A DNA stretch of 64,000 nucleotides from Norana najaformis. Its lineage: Eukaryota; Annelida; Clitellata; Crassiclitellata; Hormogastridae. Both the position numbers and the translations under genes were made by a program. The notes beneath the pieces were generated by a model that was not told the DNA's origin, searched no databases, and worked only from the letters and a program-made list of their open reading frames with translations. The stretch spans positions 547,501 through 611,500 of the forward strand of contig OZ029922.1 of the NCBI GenBank assembly GCA_964023275.1. Direction: 5' to 3'. Shown here in pieces: positions 1 through 11,900 of this stretch (its first letter is position 1; each line of letters starts with the position of its first letter).

Positions 1-53
1 GCTCGATAGAAATTTCCAGTTTTAATAAAAATTTAATACAACTAAAAACTTAC

Positions 54-102
54 CAAGAAATATAATAACAAATATTCGGACGACACCTTCGATGGCCAGC
101 AT
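54..102 (-). CDS. Signal-peptide exon of a further CTLD receptor gene (partial, runs off the window)
   Basis: On the minus strand an ATG at 102 opens a 16-codon hydrophobic stretch that begins MLAIEGVVRIFVIIF and ends at a strong gtaag donor in phase 1. This is the same layout as the first exons of the complete receptor genes in the window (49-70 nt, phase 1 donor). The rest of the gene would lie to the left of base 1. It shows that the array continues beyond the window. The identity as a CTLD receptor is inferred from position, orientation and exon form only. Confidence 0.55.
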
Positions 103-2446
103 TTTGATTAGTAGCCTCTAACATGCACGTATCAGTTGATGTAAAGTGACTTTCAACACATATGTAGGCTATGTAGGCCCTACACACGTTAATTAACTAA
201 TAGACCAATGTTTACATCTGCAAGGTGTGGCACGCCAAACGTTAGAACACCAAGCGGAAAGCCAACTGACAGGACTTGCTATCATGAGCAAACAGAATCC
301 GTGTTGAACGATTAGCGAGAGAGGCCAATACACGTTACATCCTGTTTTAAAATTGCATTTTATATGTAGTTACTCGACAAAAACAGCACAAATGGTGACG
401 ACAAATTTAATTAAATTAAAGTGATTTGATGCAATGAAGTGCAATGTTATGTAATCAGCATTTCATAATGCACTCCGAGTACCTTTTGAAGGTGCTCTCC
501 GCTAGCCTAGGTGATCTTAAAGTTCATTAACAGAGAGAAGTTTCAAGCAAATGGCGCTCAAGTAACTAGAAAATTCACAACTGAGGAGCTACAACACACA
601 TGCAAAGCCCAACCAATGGAGACCTATTAAGCGTTGTTCCAATGTTCAGAATTCCTGGTCGATCTTGCTTTGTGAATTGCAATTAAATACGTATACACCG
701 CACCTACATTTTGGCAATAAATGAGTTATGCAGTGTTTATTTAATATGTGGCGCTCTGGGATGAATGCCAATAAGCAGAAATTTTACAAATGTAGGAATT
801 ATAATTAATTCAGCAAATAGTATTTCCCGCTTCTGGGATTTTGCGAACCAATCCCTAATTTGCAAAAGCCAAAACGAGTTCAAACGTAGGCTAGCCTGTC
901 ATACATCAGAGCGATCACCTCCAGAGCGTACCGTGCGAAGGAAAAATTACCCCTAATTAGGAGCATCCTTATTTAACATCATATCCATGTTGTGCGTAGC
1001 TTCAATTAGCGCCTCTCTGGGATGATTCAGAGTTTCAAAGTCTGCTTCATTCAAAACATAACAAAACTTTTACGTTCTATTGAATATCTTCATCACATAG
1101 CATTTCAACGGATGTTAAAAAAATAAATGCGTTCTTTAGCTCTTCCCAATTCACTCTGCAGTTCCATATATTGGTCCTCTGATCTGTAACAGGCTAACTC
1201 TGCGCATGTTTATAGTTCTACCCGAAGGTCAGCTTAGGAAACACTTGTCATCACCTGTTTAGATTCATTAACACAATCATGTTTGCAACGCTAATGACTG
1301 CTGCTTTAAAGGCGCTAAAAAGTCCATTATGTCCACTTATACCCACTTAGGCCTACATACAGTAGTAATAGTATTGTATTTACCCCATTTATATAGCGCC
1401 TCTTGAAAGACAAACTACTCAGAGGCGCTCCCAACATGAGAGCCCCGAGCTCAACTAGGGCGCGGAAGACTGATGTAGTTAGGCGATTGTATTAGTAATT
1501 TGTTTTGAAATAACAGTGACGTAATATTGGTAACCGTAACAGTATTACTAACAGAAGCACACGTTCTAATATTTCACAAACGTCATAATCGTTTAATTAA
1601 AAGCCACAGATATTAAGGCCTCTCTCGTCATAATACAACCCGGTTCAATCAACAGGAGTTTCGGCTAATATAGACATAATTAAAGTCTTTACGTCAGCCT
1701 CAATGCACGAATAACATTACAACCTTGTAACTATGACTCATTTCCACTGAACAGATGTTTACTGCGTCTCATACGCATTACCTCGTGATGGGGCCAATTG
1801 TTGTTCCTCAGTCCTGTTCTACGTCTCTGCTAATTCCTCTGCGAAGTGATGCACGTGTATATAATATCAGTCCTTCTTTGAGAAGCTTCAAAGTCAACAA
1901 AAATTTGCGCAATGTTAACTTTATCGAGCTTTCGTCAGGGTTTTAATTCTCGTGGTATTTGGTGAGTTTAAAGTACAAAAATTAAGGCAACTTTGTTTAA
2001 AAGCAATCTTCTGTAGCCGAGTATTAAACTCTGAAGACACAGTTGCTAATGAAATGATCTCGATCTTGCGTTTTCAGTGTGCCTTCAATCACATGGACAA
2101 TTTATTAAATTTGAGGCAAATATCAACATTAATACGGTTCATAACGGCAGCTTCTAATCGTCTGTAGCTCCACCTACACTTAAGATATTAGTCTAGTAAC
2201 TATGAAACCTAGTAACCTTTTAACATTGAGGTCATAGTTTAGTAACTAGATAACTTAGCACAATCCAGATATTAGTACAAGAATTAAGTCAAAACTTAAA
2301 AATATTTTGTTTTCCTTTAATTTTTGTAGAGCAGTGGTATTTCTGCTCCCGGTTTAAAGCCTGATGTAGTTTGACATCCATCAACTTTATTTTGATATAT
2401 ATTATGTTATAAACATCAACTTTATTTTGATACTAGATACTAGAGG
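103..2446. other. Spacer upstream of the partial gene; no gene seen
   Basis: No exon with a recognisable domain was found on either strand. Short dispersed repeats are present. One around 510-620 resembles the segment near 58080-58200 (AAGTTCATTAAC core). Another ends in the GCGCC/GCGCTATA-type motif common throughout the window. The upstream regulatory region of the gene starting at 102 should lie in the first few hundred bases. Confidence 0.5.
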
Positions 2447-2825
2447 CACGGTAGCCGATTGGTTAGAGCGCTTGGCTTGTAACGCGGAGAGTACGGGTTC
2501 GAGCCTCCACTGAGACGCTTACAGTGTAGGGACCTTGAGCAAGTGCTTCACTCACAATCGCTCAGCACCATCGACTGGTGCTTAATCATCGTAATCGTAA
2601 TCGCAATCCGAGATTTCTACAGCGCCCAACGAAAGCAACGTCAGCTTATTCACAGACGCTCAGTCAAAACAAAATCGATAGACAAAAAGGCTCGGTTCCA
2701 GGTCAAGATCCAAAAGTCAGGCAGACAGACAGCGTGGCAGCTACGGTGCGTGGTGTTTGGGATTGAAGCGGAAAGAGAGATAAGAGGAAGAAGATAGATA
2801 GAAGAAAGAAGGTTAGATAGTGGCG
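2447..2825 (+). repeat. tRNA-Thr-like SINE (family A)
   Basis: The head looks like a tRNA gene: an A box around GCCGATTGGTTAGAGCGC, an anticodon-loop-like CTTGTAA, and a B box GGGTTCGAGCC. A family body follows (GGGACCTTGAGCAAGT, CTCAGC.CCATCGA.TGGTGCTTAAT) with a tail near GGCGCTTGATAAATGCAAAAATAATA. Other copies in this window share head and body, so it is a SINE and not a tRNA gene. Confidence 0.8.
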
Positions 2826-2915
2826 CTTGATAAATGCAAAAATAATAGCATGCGCCAGTTCTACTATGATGTTAATTTTAATTAAGAAAGTGAATTTGGA
2901 AATCCATCTTTTCAG

Positions 2916-3227
2916 AGTTTACCTTCCGTTGTCGATGTGATGATTATCAGAAGAAGTGTTACAGGGTGGACGTCCAAGATGTCTGTTTCTTTCAACCGGC
3001 AGCCGAGTGGATAACGTGGCAAGAGGCTTGGCAAATCTGCCGCAGAAACAAAGCCACTCTGCCAATCATTCGAAACGAAGCGACTCAGGAAGCTTTTAAG
3101 AACTACGCGACCTTCCTGAATCTGGTAGACCGCGATGACTTATGGATGGCAGGACAGGAAATCCGAGAACTGGAATGGAAATGGCTGACCGGAACAACTG
3201 CCAACATCAAAAATTATGAGCGTCCAA
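2916..3227 (+). pseudogene. Orphan CTLD1 first-half exon on the plus strand
   Basis: Between a ttttcag acceptor and a gtaatt donor (both phase 1, 104 codons) lies an open CTLD1 first-half exon. It has the hairpin cysteines (KKCYRVDVQDVCFF), [36 protein letters not shown] and the closing NYERP. It matches the CTLD1A exons of the minus-strand genes but has the opposite orientation. No signal exon, second CTLD half, transmembrane or tail exon was found near it on the plus strand. It could be an isolated inverted duplicate or one exon of a gene with very long introns; I favour an orphan. The exon itself is intact. Confidence 0.6.
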
Positions 3228-3274
3228 GTAATTGTAATCTGACATCAAGGGCAAGTCATGTGTACGTTTATGTG

Positions 3275-3315
3275 TATATATATATATATATATGATAAGG
3301 GTTAGGGTTAGGGGA
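3275..3315 (+). repeat. (TA)n run followed by TTAGGG-type repeat
   Basis: A TA dinucleotide run of about 19 bases is followed by GGGTTAGGGTTAGGGG, which is two and a half units of the animal telomere repeat. It lies directly at the 5' junction of the septin fragment and may mark a repaired break. Confidence 0.6.
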
Positions 3316-3924
3316 ACGGTACAAGTTGAGAATGAGAATCACTGTGACTTTGTGCGTTTACGCGAAATGTTGCTTCGGACAAACATGGAGGATTTGCGCG
3401 AGACGACCCACACGAAACACTATGAACTTTACAGGCGCTGCAAACTGCAGGAAATGAGATTCACGGACAATGAAGCAATGGGTCTTCAGGAGACGTACGA
3501 GCAGAAGAGGTGCCAGCACTTGGCTGAACTTCAGAGGAAGGAAGACGAAATGAGGCAGATGTTTGTGGTTCGGGTCAAGGAAAAAGAGTCGGAGCTGAAG
3601 GAGGCGGAGAAGGAGCTGCAGACAAAGTTTGAGAATCTGAAGAAGCTACATGCGGATGAGATGAAGAAGATTGACGAAAAACGACGGATGCTGGATGAGG
3701 AGGTGGCTGCTTTTCAGAGACGCAAAGCAGCATTCATCAACTATCAGAGCCAATGGCATATCTGCCGCAGAAACAAAGCCACTCTGCCAATCATTCGAAA
3801 CGAAGCGTTAAAAATGCCTGAGTTTCAAAACGGCAAAAAGAACCACTGCGAGGACACGACGGCTTATCTAAAACAAAAAAAACTTGGTTATTTATTTATC
3901 ATTAAGAAAGCCAAAGTAGAGTAA
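3316..3924 (+). pseudogene. Septin (SEPT6/8/11-type) C-terminal fragment fused to a partial CTLD exon copy
   Basis: From 3316 to about 3753 the plus strand encodes, without introns, the end of the septin GTP-binding domain and its coiled coil. Visible motifs are [51 protein letters not shown], and a heptad-rich region up to YQSQ. This matches the SEPT6/8/10/11 group by family knowledge. The G1/G3/G4 nucleotide-binding motifs are absent, so it cannot be a complete septin. From 3754 the reading frame enters a near-exact copy (about 50 bp) of the CTLD exon at 3023-3076 ([16 protein letters not shown]) and then unrelated sequence with a stop at 3922-3924. The lack of introns suggests a retrocopy or an exon-joined capture event. 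The open frame of 210 codons might be expressed, but I see no promoter. Confidence 0.7.
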
Positions 3925-4688
3925 TTGCAAACAGTTACCATAATCGTAAACTGTACTTTTCTTCAAACGGAAAAGTAGGAACACTCCTACACACAGGCGC
4001 TTAATTAATCAAAACCAAAATCGGTGAAACAGTTGGAGTCAGGTTCGGTGTTAAGTAACAATCCGTAGGTCAGGCAGCCAACTGTCTACGGTGGATTGTG
4101 TTTGGATTTATTAGAGCGATGAAAGAGTTCAACAGAAGAAGAGAAAGATTCAGAATAGAATTTTAAGTAATAAGCAGAATACAAAATTGTGTAAATAATT
4201 AACGACAAACTTTGGCGCTGTTCTATACGAAATTATTTTAGTGATTTAGTTATAACCACAAGCTTGGGAATTTTTGTTGCAACTTGGCTCAAAGACTTCT
4301 GAAATTCTGAAGTGTTCGTCAATTTATACTTAGGCATTTAGACTTCTCTTGAGAATAACTGCAGCTAAGCAATGTCCAGCTGATGAATCTCTGATCATAT
4401 GGATAGATAGCAGAGTGAGTCTACGTTGAAAGAACAGAGAAGCGCCTGTGATTAGCTTATCTGAGGAGCGCTATATAAATAACTAATTACAATGATAATC
4501 ATTTTCTCCTTAAACATCACAACTAGGTCGAATCAATTTGATGTCGGACAGAAGTAGGTTGAATTAGAGTTCAGCACTGGAATGACTTGTTTGAAGTTTT
4601 AAGCCGAATTGCGATAAAAAACAAGTGATGCAGGAACAGAGCCTAAGATTCTAAAGTGTACTTGTGAAAATAGCGTAAACTTAGTTAC
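3925..4688. other. Spacer between septin fragment and orphan minus-strand exon
   Basis: No further CTLD, transmembrane or tail exon was found on either strand. The piece around 4330-4500 contains a GCGCC...GCGCTATATAAATAACTAATTACAATG dispersed-repeat end. Confidence 0.4.
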
Positions 4689-4982
4689 CTGTTCCAGTGA
4701 AGGCTTCACCATTAACCCATCTCCATTCGTCTCGGCCAATATATCTTCCAGCCGACCACACTTCCTTGAAAAGGGGAAAATTATCGCTTAGATAAATTCT
4801 CAGCACATTTTGAACCTTTTCGTTTGGAATAACAAGTAAAGTGGCATGCAGGTCTCTACATGTTTTCCACGCGGTGTCCCAGTCCACGAATGAGACATTT
4901 GGATTAAAGTAGCAGATGATTTTCTCTTCAACTTCGAAGCACTTTTTATGATTTTCAAGACAAACAACATGGAAAACAAACC
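4689..4982 (-). pseudogene. Orphan CTLD1 first-half exon on the minus strand
   Basis: Minus-strand exon of 98 codons, acceptor atttcag and donor gtaact, both phase 1. It carries KKCFEVEEKIICYFNPN, DWDTAWKTCRDLHATLLVIPN, EVWSAGRYIGRDEWRWVNGEAF and ends FTGT. It is closest in form to the CTLD1A exon of gene E (FKVEEKVLCYFSPN). I could find neither a signal exon to its right (4983-8908) nor the later exons to its left before the next gene start at 102. It is therefore listed as a single surviving exon, although it is open and its splice sites are good. It converges with the plus-strand orphan at 2916-3227. Confidence 0.55.
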
Positions 4983-7900
4983 CTGAAATGCCACAACAGC
5001 ATCCTAAAATTAAATTCGAAAATGATCCATTATAGTACATTTATTGGAATAGTTACACCCAGTTTTCGTTCATATCCATCTTGCGGAAAGCACAAAGCAA
5101 GTAACTGATTCGAGTCAACATTTCACAAAGTTGATGTGTAACGATGACATCAAAATGTCTGCTTATTGGCCCCCCAAGGCGCTACATATATGTCCACTCG
5201 ATGTATTTATGCGTTAAGACACGTAACTTGTCGCCTTCTGTGTAATCTCAAAGGGTTACATACTATGGCAGTTACATAGCAAATATGTCACTCGTATGAA
5301 TTTCCTGTTTTATGAAATGTCTATTTAAGCAGAGGAAGACTTGAGTTCTGCAGAGCTTCAACTTACACAGGCACAGGAAAACTAAACTCCTGCTTAAGAT
5401 TCGATTTATTAACATATCTATGTTTAATATTAGCTAAACTTAACTAACACGAAAGAAGGAATCACTCAGCAGTGCCCATAGTTTGCATACTGCTCGATTA
5501 GCGTTGCTAAATTTAGATTTTCTCTGTATGCTGATGTTCTTAGGATCTAGGGCGACACACGATTCCGGTGTCAGTCAACTTTGTGTGTACATTGGCTAGT
5601 AAACGACTCACCATATCCGAGTAGGCAGATTTTCACTCTAACTAGTTAGGCACATGCTATGGGCATAGCATGACCTAATCAGTTGCGATTTAATATGGCT
5701 GGCTAAAGTTTTCGAATTCAACAAGTGCATGGGAAATCTTCTGATGTAACCTTGATTTTCACTAAATCTGGTTTAATCTAATCCAATCTAATCCAACCCT
5801 GTGCTATCCTATCCTATATTATCTTCTTCTATCTTGTGATATTCGTGTCTCCAAGGGTCTAAGAAGTGTCCCCTATGTTGAACTTTACATAATGTTTATC
5901 TTTTTCCATGACATTTTTGCACATTTCATTTTCAACGGTATTCACGAGATGCGGTCAATTTTTCTTTTCAGTAACATCGACCATCACCTTACTTTGGGTT
6001 CTACGCTTCTCTTCCATCAAGTTAAAACCTCTTGTATCATGGGACACCTTATATAAACCTCCCGGCTCTAGATGGTACTAAATGACTGACCAATAAAGGA
6101 TGGAAGCCTGAGTTAACGCCAAGTGATTTGGAATTCAATAGACGGTCACCCATCCAGGCACAAACCGAACTCAATTTTATGCTTGTGACTATCTGACTCG
6201 AAACCAGAACAACAGTTAAGCATTTAGTCAGATTGTCTCATGAACAGCCTCCTGATATGTTAGCAGAGCACTCACATAGTTTTGCATTGCACTTTAGTAG
6301 CAATAATATAAAACAACATGACTAGCTTAAATGCTTTTCTTGCCTTCAATAAATATAACGCGTTTAATCTATAAAGTATCAGATGTAACAATACTAATTA
6401 CCGTTATATCGGATGACTTGCCCATCCTCTTGCAGAGCGATTTAACCTTTCAAGGCATCAGACCGGCCATCTACGCAAAATAGTCTAATTGATGACTAGA
6501 CTAAAATTTATGTAAATTGACGCAAGAGTTTAATTACCCAGACAGTCACGTTCGAAGGGTCCACAGTGGGTCCGCATTGCACAAGTAGTGGCAACTGGTG
6601 GCCACCTAAGGGCCAAATATGGCCTCAACGAACCGAGAAAAACTAAATTTGTACCTGTACTGAACTTAGGGACTGGTCGTATTTTATGTGACTTTTAAGA
6701 TCGTTGTATAACCTGTTCATTAAGTTCAAGAGCTTGTACGAATTGGTTTTTCCATTGTACACGACACTGTATGAAAGTGTCACACGTGTGAACAGCCGTA
6801 AATAACCGGCTCCTTGTTTGAATTGCATTTCGTATTTAAGTAATTTTATTTATCAGCAACAGTTCAGAAAATATACATACATGCAGATCTAAATTAACAG
6901 TGTACAGATGATAGTATCAATACTTTAAATCTTATAACACGAAATCCCACCTTCATGTGAAATATATCAGAAGCCCTGTCATTAATAATAAGGTCAAATT
7001 TGAAGCATACAGAAACTAGGTCAAACAAATAAGGATGGCTGTAGAAATAATTACAATGATACGACAATTGTGAGGAACGAAATAGACTTGAAAACCTGGA
7101 CTTCAATAAGAACACGCTTATGCTTCTATAGAAACGAAATATCATCAGCTCCCAATTCAGTCTTTGCGCGCGAGTCCGTCCGTCCACCAATCCATCGACC
7201 CACGCCACCCACCATAAAAACAATTAGCAAAAGTGTTTCATTAAAACACAGACTGCTGTTCTCCTCCTTCTTGCTGTTTTGACTGCGGTTTGTTTAGAAG
7301 CAATAACGGCGTTATAAACGTTTAAAAAATTAGATTTGATTAGATTGAAGCTAGTGCACAAAAACTTTCCAGCTAAACTTAATACGCATCTAATTAAAAC
7401 TGTTATATGACCAAGTACCAGTGCTTTTCAGATGTACTGAAACGGCGCTATACAAATTATACCTATCTGCATACATACATCATATTATATGTTAATGTTA
7501 GATGTAATGCAATATTAATAATATATAATGCAACTGAACATTTTGTAGCACTCGTTAGGTACCTCTCGAAGACGTTTCTCGCCGGCGTAAATGATGTTGG
7601 AGTTCATTAAGAACAAGTTCATTAGCAAGCAGACAATGTTCGAATTACTGGAAAAGTCACTACTTCCCAATAAACCTACTCAAACTAAGTTAACATGACT
7701 TTGAAAACGTTTTACATAGGAACACATCTCATTGTATTGAAGTCCATACTGAGCAACCCTGCGCTGAAAACTCTTATTGACTCCCACAAATGAAAACTAA
7801 ACACTTTACTATGCACTTCATTCCAAGAAACATTGAGATTAATCAATTGATTCCAAGTAGATCCTTGCAGCAACCGAGACCATAGAATATCTGCTTCGCA

Positions 7901-8908
7901 TAAAGTTGCATTATTTCCGATAAGCCAAGAATCTTATTGAAAATGTTATTACTGGAAATATAAAAATTGTGCATCATACTAACCACATCACTTGTTAACT
8001 TATTATCAGCACAAAAAATACTGTCCAAATATTTTCTTGAATGAATCTATCCCCCTTTTGGCTTATAGGCAGATCAGGTAGAAAGGCATTACACGGTGAT
8101 CCATTGATAAGTATCAAGATTTGACACAATTTAATGCTCAACATAATTGGACGCTAACCACTTCGCTTTTATCAAGCATTTATTACTGTATGTTAGCTAT
8201 GTATTTCAGTGTCATCAGAATCTAGCCGCAGACCTCTTTCTTCTTCAGCTCTGATCTCGATCTTGTTGTTCCAACGCCCCGTACTTTGACAATGCAAAGG
8301 AAGACTTTGCATTGTGAAAGTACTGCACAATAAAAGGCCTTCATGCAATCAGCGACCTGAGCTTCTTTTCCTTTTCCTGGTAATAATTCTCCAGCGGTTG
8401 AAGACCATTCAATCTGATCATGGTCTTTTATTGTCCAGTCCTTATATTATATTGCCACATTATCTTATATTGGCATTCATTGTCACAGGAGCATCTGTTT
8501 GTAGTTTTCTTGAAACAGCGCTATATAACCCTGCATTTACGATTTCGATTAATGTACAGCGAAAACTTATAGACAGAGGCGTCTGAGAAGTAACCCATGC
8601 ATGTGGACCTTAGTAGTTTAGGATAACGATACGCTTTCTGGTAAGATTCAGAATATCATTCTATAGAAATCAATTATCAGCATATGATTTCTGGTATATT
8701 CTTATGTTCTGCCGACTCAACTGTACGCCTTGAACTAACATCATCTAAAGTAATGATACAATTTGTGTTAATGTTCTTAACATCATTCTCCATGAATCAA
8801 TGATCGCGTATAATTTGGGGTAGACTGGTGGTGTCCGTATGTCACCGATGATTTCATGATACAACTGATTCTGATACCCTGGCTCCGTCTGATTGTTTTG
8901 TGGATGCG
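4983..8908. other. Intergenic spacer, 3' flank of gene A
   Basis: No supported exon. A segment around 6140-6170 reads on the minus strand like CTGGATGGGTGACC, related to repeats near 28717 and 38180. The stretch 7535-7640 resembles spacer pieces at 16570, 24800 and 34790. Possible poly(A) signals for gene A (AATAAA on the minus strand) occur near 8180. The long open frames here have no recognisable domain. Confidence 0.4.
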
Positions 8909-11900
8909 TTAATTGTATCTTTTGTTCATGTCGTCGATGCTGTAGAGTCTGGTAGAACTTTCAGTTGGAAGATTTCTGTCACTGGATCGCCTTGCTGACC
9001 TGAAAATAAGATAGTTTCATCTCGGTAAATACTAAGACAGGTAATTATACGACTTGTGTATATCAAGGCACTTAAAAGTCGTCTTGATAACCTCTAACAA
9101 GCGCTATATTTACCTGATTTTTGAAAAAAAATGCAACGTAATGGTGGGCTGAAAATGTATGCTGAATAGTGTCAAGTGAGAATGTGTTTATGAGGAGAAG
9201 GATTTTTAAAAAAGATTTCTGATGCTGGAAATACGCGATAGACTAGAGTTGATGTGTGGAAGCGCAGCACATAAATATCCCAACTGACAGCAGAAGACAA
9301 TAATTACAAGATACTCACGTTCTATTATTTTACAAGCACTAAACTTTCAAATGCTATCAGCAAGTCAGAGAAAATTAGTAATTAAGCATAGCAGTTGCAT
9401 TCGTAACTTGATTTGAAAAAAAACTATAACTGTACAACGCTTATGTCATCAACTATTGTTCGATATCTTGATCTTGAATATAGTTCCGCTAAAGAAGTAA
9501 TCAGATAGATGCTGCAGTGTAACGAACATAGCAGTATGACGGAACAGCTTACCTGTTGCGAATCCTTAGGACTACGATCAACGAGACAATGACAACGACT
9601 GCGATGACGACAATGACTCCTATGATGACCCCGAGTGCTGTGTATGAAAATTTAGCAAATGTTCCGTTTAGAAAGACTAATTTATGTCACTTCAAACTTG
9701 ATTTCTCGTTCAATATCAATGCGAAAAAGGATTCGTGTGTTAAAATAATCTGTGTTTCAACGTGACAAGTAGATGCAAGTTATAGCTTACAGAAGAAGCT
9801 CTGTACACACGTACCAAAAGTGGACAATCTAGTTAGGTTAGTATCTTCTTGACGGTGGAGCACAGTAGGCCTAACACTGATATCTTTCATATCAGAACTG
9901 TTTCTCTTTGTTGTCGTGACTTAGCCAACAAGGGGAAAGAAAAAGCCCTGTAGAAAATGAATCTTGATTGCTTGTATTCTTCTCAAGCAGGGAAGAAATT
10001 CCCTGCCTTTATTTACCGAGTTCACTGTATTGTCGTTTGTCCAATGATAGTTGAAACTCAAAACCCGGGATGCAGTAGTTAATAAGCCTACGATAATGTC
10101 TTATGATGTGCTTAAGCATCTGAACTGTAATTGTAATAAGAAACTTGTATAGCGCCTCTTCAATAAAACCTCAAGAGAAGTGCTGTCTGCGCTAATCATA
10201 ACAATGCTAAATGTCATTAAGAACAGAACATTCATCCATTAGTAAGCATTACTCAGATAAAAGAAGAGTCACCAGTGGCAAACTCGTGCACACGTGCATA
10301 GCCCTACCAACAGATTCCCAACTACAGTTGAAAGACGATAGAATGTTCGGAGATTTTGAAGCTCGTAGCATCGAAAATGAGGTACGACGATAGGCTATAT
10401 GATCTAGATGATTAGAAGCAACGTCAAGTAACTGTTCGGTCGAAGCATTCTGGGTACTAAAAGCAGCTGTGACTTACCTATGAAAAAGCCGTTTGTTTCA
10501 TGTAAACTCCAATTAGGCGAGCCTACAATACAACAGACTATCTCACCCACAAGTATAGCATAAGAACATTTATATTTGTGCAGACTGACCTAGTTTTCAT
10601 AATGTGACTAATAATAATGACAACAAGAAACTTTTGAAACCTTCTGAGTGCCGATAGGTGATTTTACTACAAAGAGAACAGAGATACCCAAACAATTATA
10701 TAGAGCTCGTAATATAATATTTATGAACAATGTAATGCATTATTTTGGCAGCGACGGTACTGCTGTTCACCGTTAATGATTTGATAGCATTCTCAGCAGT
10801 AGCAGTGAGGTACGTGCTTTTGTGTCTTGTCATTTATATTATATTCGTAAAACTCATGTTTGACTTTAGAAATTAACTTTGTAGCTTATCTGTTGATATT
10901 TTATTGTCAGAGCAGGTTGAACTAAAATAAAACGTTTTCTGAAGCTAATCTATCATAAGTAGATTTTAGCTCTGTGTACTTTAATGTTTAGGATTCCTAA
11001 ATACTACATAAATTAGTATGATTTATTGTCTTTTCTTGTGTTTAGCCATCTTCGATCCGAAATTTGGCCGCACCATGAAACGTCTGTCTTCAGTTTCTGT
11101 TGTCCTCAGTCGCTGACTCATAGTTAATCCTGTCCAAGACCTTATGTTCTCAATTCAGGCTGTTTGTGGTCTCCCACGTGCTCCTGATCCAGATGTTGTG
11201 CCCTGTATTAATTCTTTCTCTAAACAGTCTCCATTTTCATAATATGACCAAAGTATGTCAACTTTCTTGATGTTTCTTAACATTTGACGTTCCATGCCCG
11301 TGTTTCCCAGTACCCATTCGTTGGTTTCCTTGCCATCAAAGAAACCCTCAGTATCTGCTTCAATGCTTTATTACGAACTGGTTTATTCAACTCTGTTCAA
11401 CATACGTTTCAGACAATCAGAAGTAGAGAAATGGAACTGTGTATGTCAGCAATCCTTGATCAGGGATTGATGGATGCTCTCTTAATTTTTCATACATGTT
11501 ACCATAAATTGTTATTTAAACTTATACAGAAAATCTCATCGAGATGCAAAAAAAGATAAAAATTAACGAACCTGAAGTTTAGATTTATTATGTAAATTTT
11601 TTATGTTATAAGTTTATATACCTCTTTGACATATAAAGGGTTTAATATATGTGCTGCAGCGATCCTGACTCCACTTGTAATTGTAAAGATAAATAGAGAG
11701 GCATTCTTCATTCGGATAATTGTTGTAGTGATCCCAGTTGCTATATTTGATTTCTTTATACGAATCTGAAAAATTCAAGCAAAATGTAATAAAGGGGTGT
11801 CTACAAAAATACAGACCGCCAACAGCTATAAAATGCAGTATTCACCATAAGATCTCTTACCATAATACGATACTTTGCATCCATCTACTAGTCCATGTAA

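Noticed and set aside
1912-1961. Plus-strand MLTLSSF...GIW start before a gtgagt donor, as signal exon for the plus-strand CTLD exon
   Set aside because: The donor is phase 2, whereas the CTLD exon needs phase 1, and the peptide is not hydrophobic.
2447-2525. Functional tRNA-Thr gene
   Set aside because: The cloverleaf is imperfect and the same head plus body occurs many times, so it is a SINE head.
8314-8586. 90-codon plus-strand frame with hydrophobic segments
   Set aside because: No homologous feature, no splice context; it lies in the 3' flank of gene A and is probably chance.
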